Below, piece by piece: positions 17,009 to 28,187 of a stretch of 64,000 nucleotides of DNA; within the stretch, counting starts at the first letter, position 1; each line of letters begins with the position of its first letter. This stretch comes from Betaproteobacteria bacterium (GTDB lineage: Bacteria; Pseudomonadota; Gammaproteobacteria; Burkholderiales; Casimicrobiaceae): the NCBI GenBank assembly GCA_016861105.1, contig BOKS01000001.1:620001-684000 (forward strand), read 5' to 3'. Under the pieces are notes generated by a model that searched no databases, was not told the DNA's origin, and saw only the letters and a list, made by a program, of their open reading frames with translations. The translations under genes and the position numbers were made by a program.

Positions 17009-19390
17009 TCACGCCTTCCGCAGCCGCAGGGCGTTGCCGACGACCGACACCGAGCTCAGCGCCATGGCCGTGGCGGCGATCATCGGCGACAGCAGCAGGC
17101 CCGTGAACGGGTACAGCACGCCCGCTGCGATCGGCACGCCCAGCGCGTTGTAGATTAGCGCGAACACGAGGTTCTGGCGCATGTTGCGCACCGTTGCCTG
17201 CGAGATCGCCCGTGCACGCGCGATCGCGCGCAGATCGCCCCTGACCAGCGTCACGTGCGCGCTGCTCATCGCGACGTCCGTCCCGGTGCCCATGGCGATC
17301 CCGACGTCCGCGCGGGCGAGCGCCGGCGCGTCGTTGATGCCGTCCCCGGCCATCGCAACGCGGTGCCCGTCCGCCTGTGCCCGCGTGACGATCTCGACCT
17401 TGTCGGCCGGCTTCACTTCGCCGAACACGTCGTCGATGCGCAAACGGCGCGCGACGGCCTCCGCCGTCGCGCGCCCGTCGCCGGTGGCCATCGCGATCCG
17501 GATGCCGGCCCGGTGCAGGTCGTCGATGGCCGCAGGCGTCGTCTCCTTGACCGGATCCGTCACCGCCAGCAGCCCGGCGAGCTTCCCGTCCACGGCCAGG
17601 TACACCACGCTCGCCCCTTCGGCCCGCAGGCCCTCCGCTTCCGCGGCGAGCGCCTCCGTCTCGACCCCGGCGTCACGGAGGAGCACGGTGTTCCCGAGCA
17701 GGAGGGCGTGCCCGTCGACCCGGCCGCGCACGCCGATCCCCGTGCCCGACTCGAAGGACTCGGGCGTGGACAGTGCGATGCCTTGCTCGCGCGCGGCGCC
17801 CACGATCGCCTCGGCGAGCGGGTGCTCGCTCCCCTGGTCGAGGCTCGCCGCGAGGCGCAGCACCTCGTCCGCGGCGAACGTCCCGCACGCCACGACGCGC
17901 TCGAACACCGGCTTGCCGAGCGTCAGCGTGCCCGTCTTGTCGACGATCAGCGTGTCGACACGCCGCAGCGTCTCGAGCGCTTCCGCATCGCGGAAGAGCA
18001 CGCCCGAGGTCGCGGCGCGGCCGGTGGCGACCATCACGGACATCGGCGTCGCGAGGCCCAACGCGCACGGGCAGGCGATGATCAGGACGGCGATGGCGTT
18101 GAGCACGGCGTAGGTTCCGCGCGGCTCGGGTCCGGCGAGCCACCAGACGGCAACGGTGGCGAGCGCGACCGCCAGGACGGCCAGCACGAACCAGCGGGCG
18201 ACGACGTCGGCCAGGCGCTGCATCGGCGCGCGGCTGCGCTGCGCCAGTGCCACCATCTGCACGATCTGCGCCAGCACCGTCTGCGCGCCGATCTTCTCGG
18301 CGCGAATGACGAGGCTGCCGCCGCCGTTGATCGTCGCGCCGACGACCCGCTGCCCCTCGCTCTTCTCGATGGGGATGGCCTCGCCGGTGAGCATCGACTC
18401 GTCGACGCTGGAATGCCCCTCCACGACGGTGCCGTCCACCGGCACCTTCTCGCCGGGCCGGACGCGCAACATGTCCCCGACGTGCACGTGCGCGAGCGGC
18501 ACGTCTTCCTCCCCGCCGTCGGGCCGGATCCTCCGCGCCGTCTTCGGCTGCAGCCCGAGCAGCGCGCGGATCGCCGCGGAGGTCTGCAACCGCGCACGCA
18601 GCTCCAGCATCTGCCCGAGTAGGGTCAGCGAGACGATGACGGCCGCGGCCTCGAAGTAGACCCCCACGCGACCGTGCTCGCGAAAGGCGTCCGGGAACAG
18701 CCCGGGCGCGAAGGTCGCGGCGACGCTGAAGAGGTACGCGGCGCCGACCCCGATGCCGATCAGCGTCCACATGTTGGGGCTCGCATTTTGGACGGACTGG
18801 GCGCAGCGCACGAAGAACGGCCACCCTGCCCAGAGGACGACCGGCGTCGAGAGCGCGAACTCGAGCCACGACAGCGCCGGCGGATCGAGCGGCAGCACGC
18901 GATGGCCGACCATCGCGATTGCGACCACCGCGATCGTCAGGGGTAGGGTCCAGCGGAACCGGCGCGTGAAATCGTCGAGCTCCGGATTGCCGTCGTCCTC
19001 GGCGGCGGGCAGCAGCGGCTCCAGCGCCATCCCGCAGATCGGACAGGACCCCGGCGCCTCGCGGCGGATCTGTGGATGCATCGGGCACGTGTAGACCATG
19101 CCGCTCGGGGGACGAGGCTCGGCGGGGGCGTCCTCGCCGGCGCCCTCGGAGGAACGCAGCGCGTAACGCTGCGGATCGCCGCGAAACGCGGCCGCGCACC
19201 TGGCGCTGCAGAATTCGTACACCACGCCGTCGTGCCGCAGTGCGTGCGGACCACCGGGCGGGACGCGCATGCCGCACACGGGACACACGGGATCGACGGC
19301 TTCGGATTGTCCTCCAGCGGCGGTCGCCGCCGCGGCGGCCGGGTGAACCTCGGGCCGGTGTCGGCGATGCGAATGCGATTCGCTCTCCAT
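17009..19390 (-). CDS. copA: copper-exporting P1B-type ATPase with YHS and heavy-metal-binding N-terminus
   Basis: A 793-residue inner-membrane pump. N-terminal part: His-rich start, then a YHS domain ([13 protein letters not shown]...[14 protein letters not shown]) and a metal-binding segment YTCPMHPQI...[14 protein letters not shown], in place of CxxC HMA domains. Core: TGE ([14 protein letters not shown]), the transmembrane metal site CPC ([13 protein letters not shown]), phosphorylation site DKTGTLT, and hinge [20 protein letters not shown]. The ending [21 protein letters not shown] is typical of Cu(I)/Ag(I) ATPases. Start ATG 19390 has GGAGGA five bases upstream. It would push cytosolic Cu(I) to the periplasm for CusF and CusABC. 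Confidence 0.95.
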   Translation of the reverse strand: MESESHSHRRHRPEVHPAAAAATAAGGQSEAVDPVCPVCGMRVPPGGPHALRHDGVVYEFCSARCAAAFRGDPQRYALRSSEGAGEDAPAEPRPPSGMVYTCPMHPQIRREAPGSCPICGMALEPLLPAAEDDGNPELDDFTRRFRWTLPLTIAVVAIAMVGHRVLPLDPPALSWLEFALSTPVVLWAGWPFFVRCAQSVQNASPNMWTLIGIGVGAAYLFSVAATFAPGLFPDAFREHGRVGVYFEAAAVIVSLTLLGQMLELRARLQTSAAIRALLGLQPKTARRIRPDGGEEDVPLAHVHVGDMLRVRPGEKVPVDGTVVEGHSSVDESMLTGEAIPIEKSEGQRVVGATINGGGSLVIRAEKIGAQTVLAQIVQMVALAQRSRAPMQRLADVVARWFVLAVLAVALATVAVWWLAGPEPRGTYAVLNAIAVLIIACPCALGLATPMSVMVATGRAATSGVLFRDAEALETLRRVDTLIVDKTGTLTLGKPVFERVVACGTFAADEVLRLAASLDQGSEHPLAEAIVGAAREQGIALSTPESFESGTGIGVRGRVDGHALLLGNTVLLRDAGVETEALAAEAEGLRAEGASVVYLAVDGKLAGLLAVTDPVKETTPAAIDDLHRAGIRIAMATGDGRATAEAVARRLRIDDVFGEVKPADKVEIVTRAQADGHRVAMAGDGINDAPALARADVGIAMGTGTDVAMSSAHVTLVRGDLRAIARARAISQATVRNMRQNLVFALIYNALGVPIAAGVLYPFTGLLLSPMIAATAMALSSVSVVGNALRLRKA

Positions 19391-19443
19391 GCGTCCTCCC
19401 AGTGGCGTTTTCCCGGCACGGTCGCGAAAACCGTCGGAAAGCG

Positions 19444-19695
19444 TCAATCCTCGCGCGGATCGGCCCCGCCTCGCGCGCGCGCCGCACGTTCGTTCCGTGT
19501 GCGGCAGACCAGCATCTTGCGCCCGTCGTCGAGGCGCAGGACGACCGGCTTGCGCTCGGCCAGCGCCCGATGCTCGACGCCGTCGAGCAGGTGGTCGTGC
19601 GGGTGGTCGTGCTGCCCGATCGCGTGGGCGAGCGCGAGGCCGGCCAGGCCCGACGCCGCCACGAACGCGATCGTCAATCGGATCGGGGCATGCAT
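19444..19695 (-). CDS. small exported His-rich protein
   Basis: An 83-residue protein with a signal sequence ([20 protein letters not shown]) followed by a His/Asp cluster [13 protein letters not shown] that could bind metal, then a short basic domain. It lies in the copper island between cusF and the ATPase gene, in the same orientation. I do not recognise the family. The His cluster right after the cleavage site is the main clue; a copper-related periplasmic role is inference. Confidence 0.55.
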   Translation of the reverse strand: MHAPIRLTIAFVAASGLAGLALAHAIGQHDHPHDHLLDGVEHRALAERKPVVLRLDDGRKMLVCRTRNERAARARGGADPRED

Positions 19696-19854
19696 CGTTC
19701 CGAACGTGGTGTCGTGGGGGACGAGAGGTCGCCCGCAGGAACGGACGCGCCGCGCGGGATTGCGGACGCGCGATCGCGGTCGCCCGTCGGGCGCCGCGCC
19801 ATCGAGGCGCGCCGGCGCCCGACTCGCCGGGGACGCGCGCCTTCCCGCCCGCGG

Positions 19855-20199
19855 CTACCGGACGACTTCGATCCGGCTGACGGTGAGCTTGCCATCGCTC
19901 GTCTGGCCGGGGGCGAAGCGCACCCTGTCACCGTCCTTGACATTGGCGAGCATCGCGGGATCGGTCACGACGAAGGGCATGGTCATCGGTCCCATGCCGA
20001 GTGCCTCGAGCGGGCCGTGCTTGATCGTGATCGTCCCCTTGGCCCGGTCGATCCTGCGGACCTCGCCCTCCGCGAGACCCCTCGCCGCGGTGGGCGCCGC
20101 GGTGGGCGCCGCGGCCTTGCCGTGAACGTGCTGCGCTGTCGCCGGCGGCGACGCGATCAGGGCGGCGACCGCCAATGCGAGAACGGGACTGGTCTTCAT
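19855..20199 (-). CDS. cusF: periplasmic copper-binding protein CusF-like
   Basis: A 114-residue protein with a signal peptide ([23 protein letters not shown]). The CusF OB-fold is clear: [33 protein letters not shown], containing the His, Met and Met ligands (IKHGPL, MGPMTM), then [13 protein letters not shown]. Family members carry Cu(I)/Ag(I) to the CusCBA pump. The CusF tryptophan that stacks on the metal in E. coli is not evident here, where MPF replaces MxW. AAGGAG precedes ATG 20199. It is separated from the cyclase gene upstream by 136 bases with a palindrome. Confidence 0.9.
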   Translation of the reverse strand: MKTSPVLALAVAALIASPPATAQHVHGKAAAPTAAPTAARGLAEGEVRRIDRAKGTITIKHGPLEALGMGPMTMPFVVTDPAMLANVKDGDRVRFAPGQTSDGKLTVSRIEVVR

Positions 20200-20271
20200 G
20201 CGTTGCACTCCTTGACTCTGCGTTGAACGACAGGGACTGCAATGCGCCACCGCGAGGCGCCGCGATGCTGC

Positions 20272-20302
20272 GGGAACGTTCCCGTCCGTTCGGATGGACG
20301 GG
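20272..20302. promoter_or_regulatory. palindrome GGGAACGTTCCC and adjacent hairpin between cyclase gene and cusF
   Basis: A perfect 12-base palindrome (20272-20283) is immediately followed by a hairpin with CCCGTCC/GGACGGG arms (20281-20302). They lie 70-100 bases upstream of the cusF start on the minus strand. They could be a regulator site or a terminator for the cyclase transcript; no T-tract is visible. Confidence 0.4.
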
Positions 20303-20335
20303 CGGGCGGCGGGGACGCGACGATGAGCACGCCCT

Positions 20336-21613
20336 CTAGCCTCGCCGGTACACCGGCAGCAGCCGCGGGTGGCCCGGGAGGCTTCGGTCCGGCATGTGCG
20401 TCCAGCGGTCGGCGTCGGGCAACCCGCCAGCCGCGGCGACGAGGTCCGACGACACCATGATCTGCGTCGTCCCGGGGGACGAGACGTCGGCGAGCCGGCT
20501 CGCGACGTTGACCGTGTCGCCGATCACCGTGTACTCGAGCAGCCGTCCGTCGCTCAGCACGCCGGCGAAGGCCGGGCCGAAATGGCCCCCGATCGCCACG
20601 TGCACGGGTGCCGTGCCCCGCTGCTCGCGCTCCGCCGACCACGCGGCGATCGCGTCGGCCATTTCGATCGCGCAGCGGAGCGCGCGGGCGGCGTCGTCCT
20701 GGTGCGGCCGGGGCGCGCCGAACACGACCATAATGGCATCGCCGATGTACTTGTCCACCACGCCGCCATGGGCGATCGCGGGCGCCGCGATGCGCGACCG
20801 GAACTCCGAAAGGAACCGCGCCAGGTCGGCCGGGTCCATGGCCTCCGCCATCGCCGTGAATCCCCGCAGGTCCGCGAAGATCACTGCCACGCGCATGCGG
20901 TCGCCCACGCTCGCCGCGTCGTCCGGGCGCGCCGTCAGCGCTTCGGCCACCTCCGGCGCGAAGTAGCGCGACAGCGTCGCGGCGCGGCTGGCGTGGGCGA
21001 GCGCCTCGCCGATGAACCGGCGCGTGCGGGCCGTGGTGAGCACGAGAATCGCCGACGCCAGGACGAAGATCGCCAGCGGGAACAGGCGGAAGTGCGCGAG
21101 GTGGTCGCCGAGCTGGCCGCGGGCCAGCGCGATCGGCGACGCGGTCGCCGGAAGCAGCAGTGCGCCGGCCGCGACGCACGCGGCGAAGGACACGGCGCCG
21201 AACGCGACGAGCCGGGGACGATGGTGCAGCGAGGCGTGGAGCAGGACGAGGACGACGAGCCCGGCGACGGGCAGCGAGACGGCCACTTCCGTCGTCATGT
21301 CGAGGGTGCGGCCGAGCAGCACGATCGCGAGCGCGATCGTCGCGACGTCCATCAGGACGAACGCGTACGGCAGCCACGGTCGGAAGACGCGCCACCACGC
21401 CAGCAGGAGCGCGATCGCCGTCCCCGCGCCATACACGGCCACCGCGGCGACCAGCGGTCCGTGGTCGAAGCCCGCCGATTGCGCGACGACGACGGCGGCC
21501 AGCAGCGCCGCGAAGATGGCGACGCGAATGACCGCCGCCATCCGCTCGCTGTCGGCGTCGGCGCGACGCAGCACGTGCTCCGCGCCACTTCCCGATCGGC
21601 CCGCGAACGTCAT
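20336..21613 (-). CDS. membrane-bound class III adenylate/guanylate cyclase
   Basis: A 425-residue protein. The N-terminal half has about six membrane spans (VIRVAIFAALLAAVVVAQ through RLFPLAIFVLASAILVLTT). After LAHASRAATLSRYFAPEVAEALTA comes a class III cyclase domain: VAVIFADLRGFTAMAEAMDP (first metal Asp), HGGVVDKYIGDAIMVVFGAP (second metal Asp; Lys of DKYIGD fits ATP preference), and EYTVIGDTVNVASRL. All key residues look present, so it should be active and make a cyclic nucleotide. It begins five bases after the cusA stop, so it is translationally tied to the efflux operon. Confidence 0.9.
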   Translation of the reverse strand: MTFAGRSGSGAEHVLRRADADSERMAAVIRVAIFAALLAAVVVAQSAGFDHGPLVAAVAVYGAGTAIALLLAWWRVFRPWLPYAFVLMDVATIALAIVLLGRTLDMTTEVAVSLPVAGLVVLVLLHASLHHRPRLVAFGAVSFAACVAAGALLLPATASPIALARGQLGDHLAHFRLFPLAIFVLASAILVLTTARTRRFIGEALAHASRAATLSRYFAPEVAEALTARPDDAASVGDRMRVAVIFADLRGFTAMAEAMDPADLARFLSEFRSRIAAPAIAHGGVVDKYIGDAIMVVFGAPRPHQDDAARALRCAIEMADAIAAWSAEREQRGTAPVHVAIGGHFGPAFAGVLSDGRLLEYTVIGDTVNVASRLADVSSPGTTQIMVSSDLVAAAGGLPDADRWTHMPDRSLPGHPRLLPVYRRG

Positions 21614-21617
21614 GCGA

Positions 21618-24600
21618 TCAGTCGGCCGGGGCGGCGGCCAGGCTCGGCTCGGCACCCCTGGAGGCCGCCTGACTCCGGGGTCGGCGCAGCAGCAGGTACG
21701 CGGCCGGGACCACGAGCATCGACAGCAGCGGCGCCGTGACCATGCCGCCTACCATCGGCGCAGCGATCCGCTGCATCACCTCCGAACCGGTTCCCGTCCC
21801 GGTCATGATGGGGAGCAGGCCGGCCATGATCGTCGCCACCGTCATCGCCTTCGGTCGCACGCGCAGCACCGCGCCCTCCTCGATCGCGTCGCGCAGCAGC
21901 GCCTCGGTCGGCGCCGCGCCCGTCGCGAGCCGCGCGTCCCACGCCTGCCGCAGGTACATGAGCATCACCACGCCGAACTCAGCCGCCACGCCGGCCAGCG
22001 CGATGAAACCGACCGCGCTGGCGACCGACGTCGAGTGACCGAGCAGCCAGAGCAGCCAGTAGCCGCCGACGAGCGCGAACGGCACCGAGAGCATGACGAC
22101 CAGCGATTCGTCGGCGCGGCGGAACGCGAGATAGAGCAGCACGAAGATCACGACCAGCGTCAGCGGCACGATGTACTGCAGCCGCTCGCGGGCGCGCTCG
22201 AGGTACTCGAACTGCCCCGACCACGACACCGAATAGCCGGGGGGAAGCTTGACGTCGCGCGCGACCGCCTTCTGCAGGTCCTCGACGACCGAGACGAGGT
22301 CGCGCCCCCGCGTGTCGACGTAGACCCAGCCGGACAGCCGGCCGTTCTCGGAGCGCAGCATCGGCGGCCCGTCGGCGATGCGGACCTGCGCGATCGCTGC
22401 CAGCGGAATCTGCGCCCCCATGTCGGTGACGATCGGCAACATCCGCACCTCGTCCACCGAGTCGCGCAGCTCGCGCGGATAGCGGACGCTGATAGGGAAG
22501 CGCGCGAGACCCTCGATGGTTTCGCCGATGTTCTCGCCACCCACGGCCGCCGCCACCATGTCCTGCACCTCGACCACATTGAGCCGGTAGCGCGCCGCAG
22601 CGGCGCGGTCGATGGTCACGTCGATGTAGCGCCCGCCCTCCAGCCGTTCGGCGAGGGCCGAGGTCACGCCGGGCACGCTTCGCGCGACCGCCTCGACCGC
22701 CCGCGTCAGGCGGTTCACCTCCGCGAGGTCGGTGCCCCCCACCTTCACGCCGATGGGGCTCTTGATGCCGGTGGCCTGCATGTCGATGCGATTGCGTATC
22801 GGCGGCACCCAGATGTTCGAGATGCCGGGGACGCGTACCGTGGCGTCGAGTTCTTCGAGGAGCTTCTGCGGCGTCATCCCGGGCCGCCACTGGTCGCGCG
22901 GCTTGAACTGGATGATGGTCTCGATCATCTCGAGCGGGGCCGGATCGGTCGCCGTCTCGGCGCGGCCGGCCTTGCCGAAGACGCGCGCCACCTCGGGCAC
23001 CGAACGGATCATCCGGTCCGTCTGCTGCAGCAGCTCGGACGCCTTCGCCGCCGAGAGGCCCGGCAGCGCGGTCGGCATGTACAGCAGGTCGCCCTCGTCG
23101 AGCGGCGGCATGAACTCGCCGCCCAGCTGCATGATGGGGTATGCGGTCACCGCCAGCGCGACCGCGGCCAGCGTCAGCGTCGTCTTAGGCCAGTCGAGCA
23201 CGGCGCGCAACAGGGGCCGGTATGCCGCGATCAGCCAGCGGTTGAGCGGATTGCTCTGCTCGGACGGGATCCGGCCGCGGATGACGTAGCCCATGAGCAC
23301 CGGTATCAGCGTGACGGCGAGCGCCGCCGAAGCTGCCATCGCGTAGGTCTTCGTGTACGCCAGCGGCTTGAACATCCGGCCTGCCTGGGCCTCCAGCGCG
23401 AAGATTGGCACGAACGACAGCGTGATGATCAGCAGGCTGAAGAACAGCGCGGGACCGACCTCCACCGAGGCCTCGACGATGAGCTTCCAGCGTTCCTCGG
23501 GCGACGGCTCGGGCGGGCGCTTCGCGCCCGACGGCACGCCCTGCGCATGACGCCACGCCTCGAGCTTCTTGTGCGCGTTCTCGATCATCACGATGGCCGC
23601 GTCGACCATCGCGCCGATCGCGATCGCGATGCCTCCCAGCGACATGATGTCCGCATTCACGCCCTGCGCGCGCATGACGACGAAGGCCGCGAGCACGCCG
23701 AGCGGAAGCGACACCACGGCCACCAGTGCGGAGCGCAGGTGCACGAGGAAGGCGACGCAGACGAGCGCGACGACCACGAACTCCTCCAGCAGCTTCACCG
23801 CGAGGTTGGACACGGCGCGCTCGATCAGCGCCGAACGGTCGTAGGTCTCGACGATCTCGACGCCTTCGGGAAGACCGGCCTTGAGCGCCTCGAGCTTCGC
23901 CTTGACCGCGCGTATTGTCTCCCACGCGTTCTTTCCCGAGCGCAGCACCACGACCCCGCCGACCACCTCTCCCTCGCCGTCGAGCTCCGCGATCCCGCGG
24001 CGCATCTCGGGTCCCAGCTGGATGCGCGCGACCTGGCCCAGCAGCACCGGCGTGCCGCCCTCGTCGGCGTCGAGCGGGATGCTGCGGAAGTCGTCGAGCG
24101 TGCGCAGGTACCCCTTCACCCGCACCATGTACTCGGCCTCGGCCAGCTCGACCACCGAGCCGCCGAACTCGCGGTTCGCGTCCTTCACCGCCCGGATCAC
24201 CTTCATCAGCGGCACGTTGTACGCGCGGAGCTTGTCGGGATCGACGACGATCTGGTACTGACGCACCATGCCGCCCACCGTCGCCACCTCGGCAACGTCG
24301 GCGACGGCCTTGAGCTCGTAGCGAAGGAACCAGTCCTGCAGGGCGCGCAGCTGCGCGAGGTCGTTGCCTCCAGTGCGGTCGACCAGCGCGTACTGGTAGA
24401 TCCAGCCGACGCCCGTGGCGTCCGGGCCGATCGCCGCGCGCGCGCCCGGCGGCAGCCGTCCCTGCACCTGGTTCAGGTACTCGAGCACGCGCGAGCGAGC
24501 GAAGTAGAGGTCGGTGCCGTCCTCGAAGAGGATGTAGACGAACGAGTCGCCGAAGAACGAGTAGCCGCGGACCACCTTCGCGCCGGGCACGGACATCATC

Positions 24601-24815
24601 GTCGTCGTCAGCGGGTAGGTGACCTGGTCCTCGACGATCTGCGGCGCCTGGCCCGGGTAGCTCGTGCGGATGATGACCTGCGTGTCGGACAGGTCGGGGA
24701 TCGCGTCGAGGTTGGTCGTGCGCACCGACCACAGGCCGGCCGCGGTGACGAACAGCGCGGCGAGCAGCACCAGGAAGCGGTTGCCGACCGACCAGCGGAT
24801 CAGCGCGGCGATCAC
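21618..24815 (-). CDS. cusA: heavy-metal RND efflux pump, CusA/CzcA type
   Basis: A 1065-residue inner-membrane proton antiporter that, with CusB and CusC, expels Cu(I)/Ag(I) or related cations from the periplasm. It starts [18 protein letters not shown], with the HME-RND landmarks [81 protein letters not shown], the periplasmic domain ending [14 protein letters not shown], and [20 protein letters not shown] near the end. The Met/acidic pattern suits monovalent copper or silver, and CusF neighbours agree; a divalent role cannot be fully excluded. It overlaps cusB by four bases. Confidence 0.95.
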   Translation of the reverse strand: MIAALIRWSVGNRFLVLLAALFVTAAGLWSVRTTNLDAIPDLSDTQVIIRTSYPGQAPQIVEDQVTYPLTTTMMSVPGAKVVRGYSFFGDSFVYILFEDGTDLYFARSRVLEYLNQVQGRLPPGARAAIGPDATGVGWIYQYALVDRTGGNDLAQLRALQDWFLRYELKAVADVAEVATVGGMVRQYQIVVDPDKLRAYNVPLMKVIRAVKDANREFGGSVVELAEAEYMVRVKGYLRTLDDFRSIPLDADEGGTPVLLGQVARIQLGPEMRRGIAELDGEGEVVGGVVVLRSGKNAWETIRAVKAKLEALKAGLPEGVEIVETYDRSALIERAVSNLAVKLLEEFVVVALVCVAFLVHLRSALVAVVSLPLGVLAAFVVMRAQGVNADIMSLGGIAIAIGAMVDAAIVMIENAHKKLEAWRHAQGVPSGAKRPPEPSPEERWKLIVEASVEVGPALFFSLLIITLSFVPIFALEAQAGRMFKPLAYTKTYAMAASAALAVTLIPVLMGYVIRGRIPSEQSNPLNRWLIAAYRPLLRAVLDWPKTTLTLAAVALAVTAYPIMQLGGEFMPPLDEGDLLYMPTALPGLSAAKASELLQQTDRMIRSVPEVARVFGKAGRAETATDPAPLEMIETIIQFKPRDQWRPGMTPQKLLEELDATVRVPGISNIWVPPIRNRIDMQATGIKSPIGVKVGGTDLAEVNRLTRAVEAVARSVPGVTSALAERLEGGRYIDVTIDRAAAARYRLNVVEVQDMVAAAVGGENIGETIEGLARFPISVRYPRELRDSVDEVRMLPIVTDMGAQIPLAAIAQVRIADGPPMLRSENGRLSGWVYVDTRGRDLVSVVEDLQKAVARDVKLPPGYSVSWSGQFEYLERARERLQYIVPLTLVVIFVLLYLAFRRADESLVVMLSVPFALVGGYWLLWLLGHSTSVASAVGFIALAGVAAEFGVVMLMYLRQAWDARLATGAAPTEALLRDAIEEGAVLRVRPKAMTVATIMAGLLPIMTGTGTGSEVMQRIAAPMVGGMVTAPLLSMLVVPAAYLLLRRPRSQAASRGAEPSLAAAPAD

Positions 24816-26407
24816 GGCTTTGCTCCGCGCGCGGCGCCGCCTCGTGCCGCGATGCGCGTGAGCTCGTACTCGCCCTTCGGCGTGAGCACGAACTCGAACT
24901 CGACCCTTGCGCCCTCCTTCAGGCCCGCGGGCAGTCCGGCCCGTGGCGGCTTGTACTCCATCGTCATCGCACCCATGCCGGCCGACGGGATCGCCTCGTG
25001 CTCGATCATCACGCCCGCGGGATCGACGTCACGGACCACGCCGGTTCCGGCGTGGCGCGCGAGCCCGGCGGCAGCCGCACCGACCGGCGCGGCGGCGTGG
25101 CCTTCGTGGACGGAAGGCGCCTGAGGCTCGTTCATCCGCGCGAGGACGCCCCGCAGGCTCGCCTCCGAGTCGATCAGGAACTGGCTCGACGTGACGACCT
25201 GCTCGCCGGCGGCCACGCCCTTGACGATCTCGACCATGTCGCCGCTCTCGCGCCCGACGGCGACCTCGACTGGCGCGAACTTCCCGTCCCCCATGGCGAC
25301 GATCACGACGTCGCGCGTGCCGGTGCGGATGACGGCCTCCGACGGCACGAGGACCGCGGCCTGCGCCCGCGGTCCCTCGAAGCGCGCTGTCACGAACATG
25401 CCGGGCCGCAACGCGGCCCGCGGATTCGACAGCACGATCCGCGCGCGCACCGTGCGCGTGGTGGCGTTGACCTCGGGCAGAAGCGTCTGCACGGTGCCCT
25501 TGAAGACGCGGTCCGGAAACGCGGCCGCGCGCGCCTCGACCGCGGCGCCCGCAGCGAGCAGTCCGGCCTGCGCCTCCGGGACCTCGGCGATCAGCCAGAC
25601 GGTGCCCAGTCCCGCGATGCGGACCAGGTTCTCGCCGGGCATGACGCGCATGCCGTCGCGTGCACCGATTTCCCAGACGATCCCGCTCGCCGGAGCGGTC
25701 ACCGTGACGCGCCCGGACGTGCGGCCCTCGCGCTCCACGCGCGCGATCTCGGCGTCGGGCATCCCGAGCAGCCGCAGGCGATTGCGCGCGGCGTCGGCGA
25801 GCTCGCGCGCGCCCGGCTGCGTCACGCGGTTCAGCGCGAGCAGCTCCTCCTGCGCCGCCACCCAGTCGGCGACGAACAGTTCGGCGATCGGCTGCCCCTG
25901 CCGGACGTGGTCGAACGTCGCACGGACGTGCAGCTTCTCGACGAAGCCCTCCACGCGCGACTGCACGCCGACGATCGTGCGCTCGTCCACCGCGATCGCG
26001 CCAACCGCCGTGAAACCGGTCGGCAGCCCGCCGGGCTGCGCGACCGCGGTGCGCACGCCGAAGCTCTGCGCGAGCCGCGGGCTGATGCTGACCGCACCGG
26101 AGTCCGCCGCGTCGTCCGCGTACACCGGCACCAGGTCCATGTCCATGAAGGGACTCCTGCCGGGCTTGTCGAACTTCTGTCCCGGGACCATGGGGTCATG
26201 CCAGTAGAGGACCTTGCGTCCGGTCTTCGGATCGACGCGCTCGCCGGCTGCCGGCGCGTCGGCCTGCGCCGCCGCGACGTCCATGGTCGCCGCGTGCTTG
26301 CGCGTGCCGTACCAGTAGCCGGCCGCGGCCGCCAGCATCGCGAAGACGATGGCCGCGACCGCGGCCACGACGGACGCGCCGCGCTGTGCGCGGATCGTGG
26401 GTCTCAT
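24812..26407 (-). CDS. cusB: CusB-like periplasmic adaptor with C-terminal CusF-type domain
   Basis: A 531-residue membrane fusion protein. An N-terminal anchor ([22 protein letters not shown]) is followed by a heavy-metal-binding stretch [29 protein letters not shown], the barrel-sandwich and helical hairpin ([42 protein letters not shown]), and beta-barrel parts. The last 80 residues ([35 protein letters not shown]) are a CusF domain fused to the adaptor. It starts one base inside the cusC stop (TGATG). Confidence 0.93.
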   Translation of the reverse strand: MRPTIRAQRGASVVAAVAAIVFAMLAAAAGYWYGTRKHAATMDVAAAQADAPAAGERVDPKTGRKVLYWHDPMVPGQKFDKPGRSPFMDMDLVPVYADDAADSGAVSISPRLAQSFGVRTAVAQPGGLPTGFTAVGAIAVDERTIVGVQSRVEGFVEKLHVRATFDHVRQGQPIAELFVADWVAAQEELLALNRVTQPGARELADAARNRLRLLGMPDAEIARVEREGRTSGRVTVTAPASGIVWEIGARDGMRVMPGENLVRIAGLGTVWLIAEVPEAQAGLLAAGAAVEARAAAFPDRVFKGTVQTLLPEVNATTRTVRARIVLSNPRAALRPGMFVTARFEGPRAQAAVLVPSEAVIRTGTRDVVIVAMGDGKFAPVEVAVGRESGDMVEIVKGVAAGEQVVTSSQFLIDSEASLRGVLARMNEPQAPSVHEGHAAAPVGAAAAGLARHAGTGVVRDVDPAGVMIEHEAIPSAGMGAMTMEYKPPRAGLPAGLKEGARVEFEFVLTPKGEYELTRIAARGGAARGAKP

Positions 26408-27675
26408 CAGAGTTCTCCGGGAATCAGGTTCGCGAGCCAGGCCCAGGCACGGGCCGCCGCCAGCTCCGCGTCGATCAGCATCACGTCGGCCTGGAGTTCT
26501 TCGCGGCGCGACTCGAGCACCATCGCGAGCGAGCCCATGCCGCCGCGATAGGACGCGAGCGCCGTTTCGCTGCGCGAGCGGGTGAGCGGGACGAGCTCGT
26601 CGCGGATGCGCAGCGCCTGCTCGCGCATCGCCTCCCACTCGGCGAGCATCTGCCGCACCTCCGCCTCGCGCATGCGGCGCAGGTCCTCGCGCATCGCCTC
26701 GGTCGCGTCGCGCTCGCGCAGCTTCGCCGCGTGCTCGCGGTCCTGGCGCGTTCCCGGCGACCACGGCAGGTCCATCCGCACCATCAGCGAGACCATGTCC
26801 GCGAAGCCGGAGCCGCGGATGCCGTACGACAGCTCGAGGCTCCAGTCGGGCAGCCGTCCCGCGCGCGCGAGCCGCGACTCGGCGTCGAGCACGTCGCGCT
26901 GCGCGTCGAGACGCCGTACCTCCGGCTGCAGCGCGACGTCCACCAGACGCTCGACGGCGTGCGGCAGCGCCGCGAGCGACGGTGGCTCGCCCAGCGGCCG
27001 CTGCGCGTCGTCGCCGACGTAGCGCGCGAGCGCCAGGCGTTCCCGGCGTTCGGCGAGCCGCGCCTCGACGCTCCGGTTGCGCAGCTCGATCAGCGCCGCC
27101 TGGGCCGCGAGCACGTCGTCCTGCGATCCGCGCCCGGCGCGGTACGTGGCCGCGGCCATCGTCGCCTGCAGCTCGACCTCCGCCGCCTGGGCCGCGATCG
27201 CGCGCTGGCGCCGCTGCGCGAAGTGCGCCGCGAGCCATGCCGTCGCCGACTCGCGCCGGATGACGAGCGCGTCCGCCTCGGCGGCGATCTCGGTGCGGAC
27301 GGCGTCGCGCACCGCCCGCTCGTTGCGCAGCCGACGCTTCTCCTCGCGCGGGAACATCTGCATCAGCCCGACGCGCGCCATCGTCATCGGCTCGCGCGCG
27401 CTGAAGCGGTCGGGCCCGCTGACGGGCACGTTCTCGATGCCAGCCAGCAGCTGCGGATCGGGCAGTTCGCCGGCGGCGACGGCCATCTCGCGCGCGGCGT
27501 CGGCCATTGCGGCCTGCGACGCGAGCTGCGGCGAGCGCTGCACGGCCAGCCGTTGGGCCTCCGCGAAGGTCAGCGGCAGCGCCGGCTGCGCGTGCGCGCC
27601 GGACACGACGAGCGCCGTGGCGAGCGCGAGCGCCGCGGCGCGGGCGCCGGGACGCGGACGACGAGGAAACGACAT
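26407..27675 (-). CDS. cusC: outer-membrane efflux protein, TolC/CusC family
   Basis: A 422-residue protein with a Sec signal peptide (AAALALATALVVSGAHAQ) and no lipobox. The two-repeat TolC layout is visible: LPLTFAEAQRLAVQRSPQLASQAAMADAAREMAVAAGELPDPQLLAGIENVPV for the first, and PHAVERLVDVALQPEVRRLDAQRDVLDAESRLARAGRLPDWSLELSYG for the second, each with long coiled-coil helices. It forms the outer channel of the CusCBA system encoded downstream. It is the first full pump gene of the operon, 75 bases after the small exported protein at 27750-28139. Confidence 0.92.
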   Translation of the reverse strand: MSFPRRPRPGARAAALALATALVVSGAHAQPALPLTFAEAQRLAVQRSPQLASQAAMADAAREMAVAAGELPDPQLLAGIENVPVSGPDRFSAREPMTMARVGLMQMFPREEKRRLRNERAVRDAVRTEIAAEADALVIRRESATAWLAAHFAQRRQRAIAAQAAEVELQATMAAATYRAGRGSQDDVLAAQAALIELRNRSVEARLAERRERLALARYVGDDAQRPLGEPPSLAALPHAVERLVDVALQPEVRRLDAQRDVLDAESRLARAGRLPDWSLELSYGIRGSGFADMVSLMVRMDLPWSPGTRQDREHAAKLRERDATEAMREDLRRMREAEVRQMLAEWEAMREQALRIRDELVPLTRSRSETALASYRGGMGSLAMVLESRREELQADVMLIDAELAAARAWAWLANLIPGEL

Positions 27676-27749
27676 GGAACCTCCGGCGAAACGATCGATG
27701 CGGGCGGCGCGAGAAGAGCGCCGCCGTGCGGATCAGCGTCGGCGGGAGG

Positions 27750-28139
27750 TCAGATCAGCAGGCGCGACAGCAGTGTGCGCGCAGGAGGGGATGCGCTCCT
27801 CGCCTGGAGGTCGCGCATCGGCGCGGCCGCGGCGGGCGCGGCGGCCAGCGGCGGCAGCCGCCACGCGACGATCGCCGGCGGCGCGGGAACGTCGACGCCG
27901 GCGTCGGGAACGAACACCGGCTGGCAATGCACTTCGCAGACGTTGGCCTTGGGAACCGCACCCGCCGCGGCCGCGCCGGTCCCGTCGTCGGCCAGGTGCT
28001 CCGCGCACGGCGTCTGCGCGGCCGCCGCGTCGCGCGGGCACGCGGCGGCGATCGCGGCCGACTGCGCGAACAGCAGGCAGGCGGCGAGGAGCCAGGCGAC
28101 GGCCCTGCGGTGCAGGCGGACGAGGGGCATGACTACCAT
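27750..28139 (-). CDS. small exported protein leading the cus operon
   Basis: A 129-residue protein with a signal peptide (AVAWLLAACLLFAQSAAIAAACP). The mature part has scattered Cys and His (CAEHLADD, NVCEVHCQPVFVPDAG) and a Pro/Ala-rich tail. Similar small proteins with a CxxHC motif precede cus-type pumps and are grouped loosely with CopL/DUF2946-like metal proteins, so periplasmic copper binding or sensing is likely but unproven. An alternative start is ATG 28130. A CRP/FNR-type palindrome and a TAGGAT -10-like element lie just upstream. Confidence 0.65.
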   Translation of the reverse strand: MVVMPLVRLHRRAVAWLLAACLLFAQSAAIAAACPRDAAAAQTPCAEHLADDGTGAAAAGAVPKANVCEVHCQPVFVPDAGVDVPAPPAIVAWRLPPLAAAPAAAAPMRDLQARSASPPARTLLSRLLI

Positions 28140-28187
28140 CTTGCCGGAAAATCCCTGGGAATCCTATCCGACTGTCGGGGCGGGGCC

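Noticed and set aside
19444..19695. extra heavy-metal-associated domain protein
   Set aside because: Only a His cluster is visible, no CxxC; kept as an unknown small exported protein.
21012..25124. 1370-codon open frame on the plus strand opposite cusA and cusB
   Set aside because: It is Arg/His/Asp-rich without domains and mirrors the real cus genes; high GC leaves antisense frames open.
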